The notes beneath the pieces are model-generated. The model saw nothing but the letters and a program-made list of their open reading frames with translations, had not been told where the DNA came from and did no database searches. Of a stretch of DNA of 6,430 nucleotides, positions 1 to 5,479 are shown piece after piece. Source of the stretch: JAJPHT01 sp035687045 (GTDB taxonomy: Archaea; Thermoplasmatota; SW-10-69-26; JACQPN01; JAJPHT01); contig DASRYU010000173.1 of assembly GCA_035687045.1 (NCBI GenBank), positions 1 through 6,430 on the forward strand, given 5' to 3'. The position numbers and the translations under genes were made by a program. Every line of letters starts with the position of its first letter. The stretch's first letter is position 1.

Positions 1-790
1 CCCCGGCGCGCAGGCGCGGGCCGGCGCGCTTGCCGCCTCCAGGTGGCGCGGCGGCGAGGGCAGCGAGCGCGAAGCCCAAGCTGAGGGCGAGCCCGAGCCG
101 CGCCCACGCGCCGGGGAACGCGACGAGAAGCACCACGCCGGCGGTTCCCGCGACGCTGCCCAGGAGGACGAGCGGAGCCCACGTGGCGCGGCCGCGGGCG
201 CGCGGGAGGAGGTGCGCGAGCGCGCCGAGGACGAAGAGGAGAAGCGACGCGGGCCACGCGAGCGGGAGCGTGCGCGGCGCGGGCGGCGCGAACGCGGCCC
301 ACGCGGCGGTGGCGAGCATGCCCACGAGCGAGAGCGCGAGGACGAGCGCGGCGGCGAGGTCGTCGCGCCGTCTCGGGCCTTCGCGCCAGAAGGGGATGCC
401 GGTGCGCCAGCGCGCGCCCGCGAGCGCGCTCGCGAGAAGCGAGACGGCGAGGAACGCGAGCGCGAGCGCGATGGCGAGCCGCGCGAGCACGGGCGCGCCG
501 AGAAGCTGGAGGAGCGCTGCGAGCGGGAGGAGGACCGGGAGGACGTACGTCGTCGCGCGCGCCGCGAGCACCTGCCTCTTCGCGAAGCTGGGGAGGTACC
601 AGTACGCGATGCCGGCGACGACGAGCGTGCTCCCTCCGAGGAACGATACGAGCGCCGCGTCGTCGAGCGCCTGCGACGGGCGCGCGGTCGCGCTCGCGAG
701 AAGAAGGAGCGCCCCGAGCGCGAGGAGGGCGGCGCCAGCGAGGAAGTGCGGCCGCACGGGCACCGTGACGGGCGCGTTGCCTCGCTCCAT
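1..790 (-). CDS. Polytopic membrane protein of unknown function, N-terminal part (runs off left edge)
   Basis: The minus-strand frame is open from the ATG at 790 to the window edge (263 complete codons, no stop). I see about eight hydrophobic segments, roughly at residues 15-34, 47-67, 80-98, 101-124, 144-168, 177-195, 203-226 and 229-248, joined by short Arg-rich loops, for example 126-143. Two His residues sit at membrane ends: H15 before segment 1 and H193 in GALAHLLPRARGR at the end of segment 6. An aromatic YWYLPSF motif (63-69) ends segment 2. The His-LLPR motif faintly recalls NnrS or heme-copper-type membrane proteins, but I cannot assign a family. ATG 790 was chosen because a TTAT element lies 27-28 nt upstream, which suggests a leaderless mRNA; in-frame ATGs at 817 and 826 would add 9 or 12 residues. 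The gene is divergent from ubiX. The coding assignment is firm and the function is open. Confidence 0.75.
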   Translation of the reverse strand, partial: MERGNAPVTVPVRPHFLAGAALLALGALLLLASATARPSQALDDAALVSFLGGSTLVVAGIAYWYLPSFAKRQVLAARATTYVLPVLLPLAALLQLLGAPVLARLAIALALAFLAVSLLASALAGARWRTGIPFWREGPRRRDDLAAALVLALSLVGMLATAAWAAFAPPAPRTLPLAWPASLLLFVLGALAHLLPRARGRATWAPLVLLGSVAGTAGVVLLVAFPGAWARLGLALSLGFALAALAAAPPGGGKRAGPRLRAG

Positions 791-813
791 CGGCGCGCGA
801 ACCGAGCGATAGC

Positions 814-821
814 GCATAACC
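814..821 (-). promoter_or_regulatory. Putative TATA element of the divergent promoter region (membrane protein; possibly also ubiX)
   Basis: This is an A/T island in an otherwise GC-rich intergenic region, reading GGTTATGC on the minus strand. Its TTAT core (819-816) is centred 27-28 nt upstream of the minus-strand ATG at 790, as expected for an archaeal TATA box with transcription starting at the start codon. On the plus strand the same bases read ATAACC, centred about 38 nt before the ubiX ATG. That would give ubiX a leader of roughly 11-12 nt if the island works both ways. Weak on its own; supported by the matching spacing at three other genes in the window. Confidence 0.4.
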
Positions 822-855
822 TTCATGGCCTGATGCCGCCTGGGTCGAAGCAGGC

Positions 856-1428
856 ATGCGTTCGGTCGTGGTCGCGATGACGGGAGCGAGCGGGACGCCC
901 TACGGCGTGCGCGCGCTCGAGACGCTCGCGAAGATGCCCGACCTGCGCATCCACCTCATCCTCACGCCGACGGCGGAGCGCCTGCTCGCGTTCGAGGCCA
1001 AGGCGGACGTCGCGAAGGTGAAGAGCCTGGCGCACGAGGTGCACAGGAACGACGACTTCTTCGCCCCCGTCGCGAGCGGCTCGCACCGCTTCCTTGGCAT
1101 GCTCGTCATCCCCGCCAGCATGAAGCACGTGGGGCTGATGGCGTCGGGCATCGGGCTCGACCTCGTGAGCCGCACCGCCGACGTGTGCCTCAAGGAGCGC
1201 CGCACGCTCGTCATCGTGCCGCGCGAGACGCCCCTCTCGAGCATCCACCTCAGGAACCTCCTGACGCTCTCCGACGCGGGCGCGCGCATCGTGCCCGCGA
1301 TGCCCGGCTTCTACGTGCACCCGGAGACCATCGACGACATGGTGGACCACGTGGCGGGGAAGGCGCTCGATGCGCTCGGCGTGGAGCACGACCTTTACCC
1401 GCGCTGGCGCGAGTCGCGCGGGCCTTAG
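856..1428 (+). CDS. ubiX: Flavin prenyltransferase UbiX (Pad1/UbiX family)
   Basis: This is a 190-residue cytosolic flavoprotein of usual family length. It joins a dimethylallyl group to reduced FMN, making prenylated FMN for UbiD-family (de)carboxylases. Family marks seen: the N-terminal strand and FMN-binding turn MTGASG (8-13), a Ser-Met-Lys segment in VIPASMKHVGLMASG (84-98), the signature VPRETPLSSIHLRN (121-134) with Arg123/Glu124, and MPGFYVHPETIDDMV (149-163) with Tyr153, matching the family's active-site Tyr. ATG 856 starts directly on the first beta strand, as in homologues. No ubiD lies in the window. In archaea a likely customer is the UbiD-type trans-anhydromevalonate-5-phosphate decarboxylase of the archaeal mevalonate pathway, or quinone synthesis; that choice is inference. 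The TAG stop overlaps the stop of the convergent gene. Identity is secure. Confidence 0.95.
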   Translation: MRSVVVAMTGASGTPYGVRALETLAKMPDLRIHLILTPTAERLLAFEAKADVAKVKSLAHEVHRNDDFFAPVASGSHRFLGMLVIPASMKHVGLMASGIGLDLVSRTADVCLKERRTLVIVPRETPLSSIHLRNLLTLSDAGARIVPAMPGFYVHPETIDDMVDHVAGKALDALGVEHDLYPRWRESRGP

Positions 1429-2663
1429 CCGCCGCGCATCGTCTGGATGGGGTGCCGGAGGAAGGCGTCCACGACGTCCGGCCCGATGGCGTAGACGGCG
1501 ATGACGATGCCCACGAGCTTGATCATCGTGCCCACGCCGATGCCGGCCATGAAGCTGCGGAAGCGCATGCCCGACACGGCGAAGACGTACACGAGGAGGT
1601 CGGGCACGAACGGGATGGCGTTGAGCGGGATGAGGATCCAGAAGCCGTACTGGTCGGCGTTGCGCTGCATCCACTCGACGATGCGCTTCATGCGCCGGCT
1701 CTTCGCCGTCTTCTTCTGGATGCCGTCGTTGAGCGAGTCGCCGACGAGGTAGAGCATCCAGGAGCCCACCATCTTGCCGAGGAAGAGCCCCGTGATAGCG
1801 AGGACCGGCCCGAAGTCGATGGTGTGGCGGATGAGGAGCGGCTCGGCGGGGAGCGGCAGCGCGATGGTCGAGAGGAGCGAGGTCGTGAAGTCGGCGAGGA
1901 TCGTCTTGTACGCGCGGGTCCAGCCTGGCGGCGTGAGCGCGAAGATGCTGTTGAGGAGGAGCACGAGCCCCACGAGCGCGAACGAGAGCACGACGAGGAC
2001 GGCCGTCTTCTCGTAGGGGGTGGCGTTGCGCGGGTCGGCCAGCGCGTGCCGGATGGTGCGCCGCCCGGTCTTGCTCGCGAGGTGGATGGACAGGTTCTCC
2101 GTGTGCGTGAGCACGAGCTCGGGCAGGGCGACGGCGCCGCGCAGCGCCGTGCGCATGCCGCGGATGGCCGCGTGGCCCGCCTTCGCCTGCACGCGGATGA
2201 GCCACAGGAGGAGGGTCGCGATCCAGGCGACGCGCACCGTGTTCACGTAGCGGCGCTGCGCGAGGAGCGCGTGCGCGAGCCGGGAGCGCGAGCGCATCGC
2301 GAGCCGGTCGCTGAAGGCCTTCTCGCGGTCGATCATGCGCTGCAGGAAGCGGCGCTGGACGTAGAGGCGCTCCTCGACGTGGACGACGTCGTCGCGCGTG
2401 GAGTGGCGGTCGAGCCCGGGGTCCACGCGGATGATGGTCGTGAAGCCGACGCGCACGTCGCCGGTGTCGTCGGTGCCGTGGAAGGTGACGTGGATGCAGT
2501 CGCCCCTCTGGCGGCGGCGAGGCGGCGGGCCGTACACGACGTCGCGCCAGTAGAAGGGCGCCGCCTGGATGCCGGGGCTCATGCTCTTGCCGCGCGCGAG
2601 GCTGCAGCGCGCGATGATGCCGCCGGGGCCGTCGGCATCCTCCGGCCGGACCTGGACGAGCAC
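1425..2663 (-). CDS. DedA/VTT-type membrane protein with an extra N-terminal domain
   Basis: 412 residues. The C-terminal half (about 218-400) resembles the VTT (SNARE-associated/DedA) family. It has a long hydrophobic helix (220-243), a reentrant-like stretch with LPLPAEP (269-275), a Gly-rich helix (285-308), a basic cytosolic loop KKTAKSRRMKRI (317-328), then IPLNAIPFVPDLLVYVFAVSGM (345-366) and a Gly-rich last helix (372-394). IP..AIPFVPD stands where DedA proteins have their R-F-x-P membrane-reentrant motif. VTT proteins act in lipid scrambling and envelope homeostasis; the substrate here is unknown. Residues 1-140 are extra: a beta-rich soluble part (CIHVTFHGTDDTGDVRVGF, 56-74) and an Arg-rich helical part, followed by a short hydrophobic helix (144-158). 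Start: GTG 2663, with a TTTTA element centred 27 nt upstream; a GGAG lies 10 nt before it. A later ATG (2582) would remove 27 residues. It lies 30 nt after the corA-like gene. Confidence 0.75.
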   Translation of the reverse strand: MLVQVRPEDADGPGGIIARCSLARGKSMSPGIQAAPFYWRDVVYGPPPRRRQRGDCIHVTFHGTDDTGDVRVGFTTIIRVDPGLDRHSTRDDVVHVEERLYVQRRFLQRMIDREKAFSDRLAMRSRSRLAHALLAQRRYVNTVRVAWIATLLLWLIRVQAKAGHAAIRGMRTALRGAVALPELVLTHTENLSIHLASKTGRRTIRHALADPRNATPYEKTAVLVVLSFALVGLVLLLNSIFALTPPGWTRAYKTILADFTTSLLSTIALPLPAEPLLIRHTIDFGPVLAITGLFLGKMVGSWMLYLVGDSLNDGIQKKTAKSRRMKRIVEWMQRNADQYGFWILIPLNAIPFVPDLLVYVFAVSGMRFRSFMAGIGVGTMIKLVGIVIAVYAIGPDVVDAFLRHPIQTMRGG

Positions 2664-2686
2664 AGCCGGACATCTCCGCGGCAGCT

Positions 2687-2693
2687 CTAAAAC
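2687..2693 (-). promoter_or_regulatory. Putative TATA element of the VTT gene
   Basis: GTTTTAG lies on the minus strand directly after the TAG stop of the corA-like gene. Its TTTTA core (2692-2688) is centred 27 nt upstream of GTG 2663, the spacing expected for an archaeal leaderless transcript. It is one of very few A/T runs in the region. Confidence 0.45.
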
Positions 2694-3740
2694 CTAGTCG
2701 AGCCGCGGGATGGGCGCTCGGCGGCGCACCCAGAACCAGGCGGCGAAGGTGGAGAGGCCGGTGGAGACGATCATGAGCGCCAGGAAGGCGGTCGGGTCCT
2801 GGATCTGGAGCTCGGGAGGTGCCGCGGAGAGGACGGTCGCCAGCGTGTTGGGGACGAGCACGGCCGTGCCGAGCACGGTGAGCCAGGTGATGACGAAGCT
2901 CATCCGGTTGTTGAGCGCCTGGAGCTGGTTGTTGTAGATGCTCTGCATGACCTCGAGGCCGCCCGAGAGGACCTCGCTCATGTGCTCGGAGAGCTGGATG
3001 TGGCGCTGCACGTCGTCGCCGAGGAGCGCGACGCGCGCGAGGAGCGACTCCTCGTCGCTGATGAGCTCCGCGTCGCCGTGGCGCAACGACTGGATGACGT
3101 CGAGGGAGGCCCAGAGCGCGTCGAGGTATTGGACGAGCGCGCGCTTCATGTGGTAGATGCGCGGAGCCATGCTGCGGCGGTCGATGTCCTCCCGGATGAG
3201 GTCGCCCGCGATCTTCTCGCCCTGGTCCTCGATGCGCCGGATGCCGTCGAAGTTGCGCGTGTTGTTCTCGTCGAGAAGGCGCGTGAGGAGGATGGTGAGC
3301 TTGTCGGGGGTCGTGTAGTCCTGCGGGATCTTGCGCATCGCCGTCTCAGCGTAGCGCGCGAACTTGCGGAAGCGCGTGACCTTGCCGCGCTTGTACATCG
3401 TGAGCACGAAGTTGTCCCGCACGAGCACCAGCAGCGGCTGGACGGTGACCTCGAGGTTCTCGATGCGGATCATCGGGAGGAGAAGCCCGAGCTCCGTGTC
3501 GCGGTCCTCGTACTCCGAGAGCTCCGTGCGCACGAGGGACTCGATGAGCGTCCCCGAGAAGCCGAGGATGCTCGCGATGCGCTGCGCGTCCGCCTCGAGG
3601 TTGTCCACCTCGAAGTTGAGCCACGCGACGTCGGCCTCGTGGAGGCCGCGCACCATGTCGTGCACGCGCGGCGAGTCGAGGCGCGTGGGCTTCCCCTTCG
3701 CGACGCTCACCATGAAGCCCTCGTAGCTCGGCGCGCTCAA
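2694..3740 (-). CDS. CorA-superfamily divalent-cation transporter homologue without the GMN motif
   Basis: 348 residues, a usual CorA length. There is an N-terminal alpha/beta cytosolic domain (about 1-150; ADVAWLNFEVDN at 36-47 matches the family's 'W.D...P' start of helix 1). Long charged helices follow (150-278: LLDENN, IEDQGEKIAGDLI, MKRALVQYLDALW), of the kind that form the CorA stalk. Two C-terminal membrane helices (about 281-305 and 317-338) end in a basic tail RRRAPIPRLD. CorA channels are pentamers for Mg2+, Co2+ or related ions. The canonical GMN at the end of TM1 is absent: aligning from Pro297, those positions read Ala306-Ala307-Pro308. Substrate is therefore uncertain (Mg2+, Zn2+ efflux like ZntB, or other). 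Start: TTG 3740, because a TTAAGTA element is centred 27 nt upstream. The alternative ATG 3713, with GAGG 5 nt before it, would drop nine residues. The gene sits between mgtE and the VTT gene. Confidence 0.85.
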   Translation of the reverse strand: MSAPSYEGFMVSVAKGKPTRLDSPRVHDMVRGLHEADVAWLNFEVDNLEADAQRIASILGFSGTLIESLVRTELSEYEDRDTELGLLLPMIRIENLEVTVQPLLVLVRDNFVLTMYKRGKVTRFRKFARYAETAMRKIPQDYTTPDKLTILLTRLLDENNTRNFDGIRRIEDQGEKIAGDLIREDIDRRSMAPRIYHMKRALVQYLDALWASLDVIQSLRHGDAELISDEESLLARVALLGDDVQRHIQLSEHMSEVLSGGLEVMQSIYNNQLQALNNRMSFVITWLTVLGTAVLVPNTLATVLSAAPPELQIQDPTAFLALMIVSTGLSTFAAWFWVRRRAPIPRLD

Positions 3741-3763
3741 CGGCCTGCCATCCGGGAATGGGC

Positions 3764-3770
3764 TACTTAA
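3764..3770 (-). promoter_or_regulatory. Putative TATA element of the corA-like gene
   Basis: TTAAGTA on the minus strand, inside the 49-nt gap after mgtE, is centred 27 nt upstream of TTG 3740. The match to archaeal TATA boxes (T/A-rich heptamer) and the repeated spacing support it. With start ATG 3713 instead, the mRNA would have a leader of about 27 nt carrying a GAGG. Confidence 0.45.
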
Positions 3771-3779
3771 GGGGCGTGG

Positions 3780-3791
3780 AGCGGCGCCGCT
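3780..3791. repeat. 12-bp perfect palindrome at the mgtE stop codon
   Basis: AGCGGCGCCGCT equals its own reverse complement. It covers two bases of the mgtE stop codon and lies just upstream of the corA-like TATA element. It has no loop and no T-run, so it is not a classic terminator. It could be an operator half-way between the two genes, or chance in GC-rich DNA. Confidence 0.3.
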
Positions 3792-5103
3792 ACCCGACCG
3801 CGGCGAGGTACACGTGCCGCGCGATGCTGAAGTAGATGAGAACGCCGGCGACGTCGACGAGGGTCGCGACCAAGGGCGCCGACGCGCTTGCCGGGTCGAA
3901 GCCGACGCGCCGGAGAAGGAACGGGAGCGTCGACCCGGTGAGGGTGCCCCAGGTCACGACGCCCAGCACGCTCAGGCTCAACGTCGCGGCGAGGATGATC
4001 GCGTGCGGACCGTACGCGTCGAAGGCGGCGTCCCATGCGAGCACGCCCGCCGCGCCGACGGCGGCGAGGAGCGCGCCGAGCGAGGCGCCCATCGCGAGCT
4101 CGCGGCGCGCGACGCGCCACCAGTCGCGCAGGCGCACTTCGCCCAGCGCCATGGCGCGGATGACGAGGGTCGACGCCTGCGAGCCGGAGTTGCCGCCGCT
4201 CGAGATCACGAGGGGGATGAAGAATGCGAGCACGATGGCGCCCGCGAGCTCCGCCTGGAACGCGCCCATCGCGGCGATCGTGAGCGCCTGTCCGCCGAAG
4301 AGGAGGACGAGCCATGGCGCGCGCTTGCGCAGGAGCGAGAAGAAGCTCGTGTAGAGGTAGGGGGCCTCCAGCGCCTCCATGCCGCCGATCTTCTGGATGT
4401 CTTCCGTCGCCTCCTCGCGCACGACGTCGACCACGTCGTCGATGGTGACGATACCCACCATGCGCCCCTGGCCGTCGACGACGGGCAGCGCGACGACGTC
4501 GAGCGACGCGATCTGGCGGGCGACCTCCTCCTGGTCCGCGTGCTCGTCGACGGTCACGACGTCGCGCAGCATGACGTCGCTCACGCGCGCGCCGCCGGGC
4601 GCGGCGAAGAGGTCGCGGAACGAGAGCATGCCCAGCAGGCGCTGCTCCGCGTCGAGGACGTAGAGGTAGTTGATCGTCTCGGCGCGGTCGCGCGACTGCA
4701 TGCGCGCGTAGCGGATGGCCTCGTCGACCGTCATGTCGGGGCGCAGCCGGACGAAGCGGGGGTTCATCAGGCCGCCCGCCTCGTCCTCGGCGTAGGCGAG
4801 GAGCGCGCGCACCTCGCGCGTCGTCGACGCGTCGAGAAGCGCGAGCGCCGCCGCGCGCTCCTCCGGCTCCATCTCCTGCAGAAGGTCGGCCGCGTCGTCG
4901 GGCGCGAGCGTGCGCAGAAGGACGCGCCGCTCGGCCTCCGTCGCGTCCGCCAGGATGAGCGCCTGCGTGCGCGCGCTGCGCTGGAGGAAGAACTCGGCCG
5001 CCTCGCCGCGCGGAAGCTTGCGGAACGCCGCGATGCGCTCCTCCGGCGAAAGGTCCGGCCACACCTCCTCCAGGTCGGTCCGCTCGGGCTGCGCCTCGCT
5101 CAC
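3790..5103 (-). CDS. mgtE: Magnesium channel MgtE
   Basis: 437 residues, close to the roughly 450 usual for MgtE, an inner-membrane homodimeric Mg2+ channel gated by its cytosolic Mg2+-sensing domains. Domains in order: a helical MgtE_N superhelix (about 15-110, with APDDAADLLQEMEPEER at 67-83); the connecting EDEAGGLMNPRFV (106-118); two CBS domains (about 118-172 and 175-232; VVDGQGRMVGIVTIDDVVDVV in the second); the plug helix region (232-260); and five membrane helices (about 263-303, two; 337-359; 368-392; 410-435). The pore signature GGNSGSQASTLVIRAMALGE lies at 303-322. Asp417 in LVDVAGVLIYF matches the family's metal-selective Asp (Asp432 in Thermus thermophilus). Start: GTG 5103, since the MgtE_N homology begins there and a TAAAA element is centred 27 nt upstream; there is no SD. 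The frame stays open further upstream, but that part overlaps the 99-aa gene. All key motifs are intact. Confidence 0.95.
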   Translation of the reverse strand: MSEAQPERTDLEEVWPDLSPEERIAAFRKLPRGEAAEFFLQRSARTQALILADATEAERRVLLRTLAPDDAADLLQEMEPEERAAALALLDASTTREVRALLAYAEDEAGGLMNPRFVRLRPDMTVDEAIRYARMQSRDRAETINYLYVLDAEQRLLGMLSFRDLFAAPGGARVSDVMLRDVVTVDEHADQEEVARQIASLDVVALPVVDGQGRMVGIVTIDDVVDVVREEATEDIQKIGGMEALEAPYLYTSFFSLLRKRAPWLVLLFGGQALTIAAMGAFQAELAGAIVLAFFIPLVISSGGNSGSQASTLVIRAMALGEVRLRDWWRVARRELAMGASLGALLAAVGAAGVLAWDAAFDAYGPHAIILAATLSLSVLGVVTWGTLTGSTLPFLLRRVGFDPASASAPLVATLVDVAGVLIYFSIARHVYLAAVG

Positions 5104-5126
5104 GCGCGCGGCAGCGCGGGTGGATG

Positions 5127-5133
5127 GTTTTAG
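5127..5133 (-). promoter_or_regulatory. Putative TATA element of mgtE, overlapping the upstream stop codon
   Basis: CTAAAAC on the minus strand includes the TAA stop of the 99-residue protein gene. Its TAAAA core (5132-5128) is centred 27 nt before GTG 5103. The 26-nt intergenic gap has just enough room for this element plus the TATA-to-start distance, and no SD precedes the GTG, which favours leaderless initiation. Confidence 0.45.
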
Positions 5134-5429
5134 CTCTGCCCGTGCGAGGGCGCGCCACCGGCGGCCGCAACGGCCACGCGCTCCAGCCGCACGAGGCGCA
5201 TGCGCAGGTCGCGAAGCTCCATCTCGTGCTCCAGGAGCATCGAGAGGAGCACCGATTCGAGCGGGTCGACGCGCCCCACGTTCGACGACGCGCTCGCATG
5301 CGCCCGCGCCTTCTGGAACAGCGCGTCGAACGCCTCCTGCTCGCGCGGCGAAAGGCCGCGCCGGTAGTCGCGCCACTCGGCCTCGATGCGCTCCAGCAGG
5401 AGACGGAACGTCGGCTCGGTGCGGCCCAC
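5130..5429 (-). CDS. Conserved archaeal 99-residue protein (VGRTEP-type N-terminus), function unknown
   Basis: A small, charged, mostly helical soluble protein with no membrane segment. The N-terminus VGRTEPTFRLLLERIEAEW, then DYRRGLSPREQEAFDALFQKA (21-41), ARAHASASS (41-49), and a leucine-rich helix SVLLSMLLEHEMELRDLRMRL (59-79) that may dimerise. From memory this is an uncharacterised archaeal family that begins MGRTxPxx with an acidic 'EW..yRRaL...dre.Fd.lf..ar.hA.a' core; no biochemical role is known to me. NVGRT/NVGRV occurs twice, at the start and at 50-53. The start is decided by the sequence: GTG 5429 has a perfect GGAGGT 8 nt upstream, and family homologues start at this residue. It lies just downstream of the RadA-like gene, separated by a mini-ORF, so a shared mRNA and linked function are likely. 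Longer in-frame extensions upstream overlap the RadA-like gene and lack family similarity. Confidence 0.85.
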   Translation of the reverse strand: MGRTEPTFRLLLERIEAEWRDYRRGLSPREQEAFDALFQKARAHASASSNVGRVDPLESVLLSMLLEHEMELRDLRMRLVRLERVAVAAAGGAPSHGQS

Positions 5430-5431
5430 GT

Positions 5432-5479
5432 TCAGCGACCTCCGGGGGGCAGGGGCGCCGCGGCGTGCAGGGGGCTCAT
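5432..5479 (-). CDS. Candidate 15-codon mini-ORF linking the RadA-like gene to the 99-residue gene
   Basis: It encodes MSPLHAAAPLPPGGR, then TGA. Its ATG overlaps the RadA-like TGA as ATGA, and its TGA ends 2 nt before the GTG of the next gene. A strong SD, GGAGGAGG, ends 4 nt upstream (its first GGAGG has a 7-nt spacer). The GGAGGT that serves the next gene lies inside this mini-ORF (codons 13-14). It may pass ribosomes from one gene to the next (translational coupling) rather than make a working peptide. The SD also encodes the Glu-Glu-Ala-Ala tail of the RadA-like protein, so chance is not excluded. Confidence 0.35.
   Translation of the reverse strand: MSPLHAAAPLPPGGR
5438..5443 (-). promoter_or_regulatory. 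Shine-Dalgarno of the 99-residue protein gene
   Basis: GGAGGT on the minus strand lies 8 nt before GTG 5429. It is a perfect match to the 3' end of archaeal 16S rRNA and fixes this start. It contrasts with the SD-poor starts of mgtE and the corA-like gene, as expected for an operon-internal gene. Confidence 0.8.

Noticed and set aside
300..560. GAGCGCGAG-like recurring motifs as possible DNA repeats.
   Set aside because: They are irregular and follow from Leu/Ala/Arg codon use (CTC, GCG, CGC) in a membrane protein; no fixed period or unit is visible.
30..812. Long plus-strand open frames opposite the left-edge membrane protein (also 212-880).
   Set aside because: Their translations are Arg/Ala/Glu-rich low-complexity shadows. 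The minus strand there encodes a coherent eight-helix membrane protein.
823..2673. A 616-codon minus-strand frame beginning with ATG 2673.
   Set aside because: It is a His/Arg/Pro-rich shadow crossing both ubiX and the VTT gene in the wrong frames; stops are rare in GC-rich DNA.
2663..2696. Possible TAG read-through (pyrrolysine or fusion) from the corA-like gene into the VTT gene, which is in the same frame with no further stop in between.
   Set aside because: Three of the six complete main genes end in TAG, so TAG looks like an ordinary stop here. The VTT gene has its own start and promoter-like element, and the 10 codons between show no conserved character.
3741..3789. Rho-independent terminator or Mg2+ riboswitch between mgtE and the corA-like gene.
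   Set aside because: The palindrome has no loop or T-run, and 49 nt is too short for a Mg2+ riboswitch plus promoter.
5104..5376. A longer MgtE starting at ATG 5376.
   Set aside because: The added 91 residues are Arg/Ala/Pro-rich, overlap the 99-residue gene, and lie outside the MgtE family; GTG 5103 fits family length and has a TATA element.
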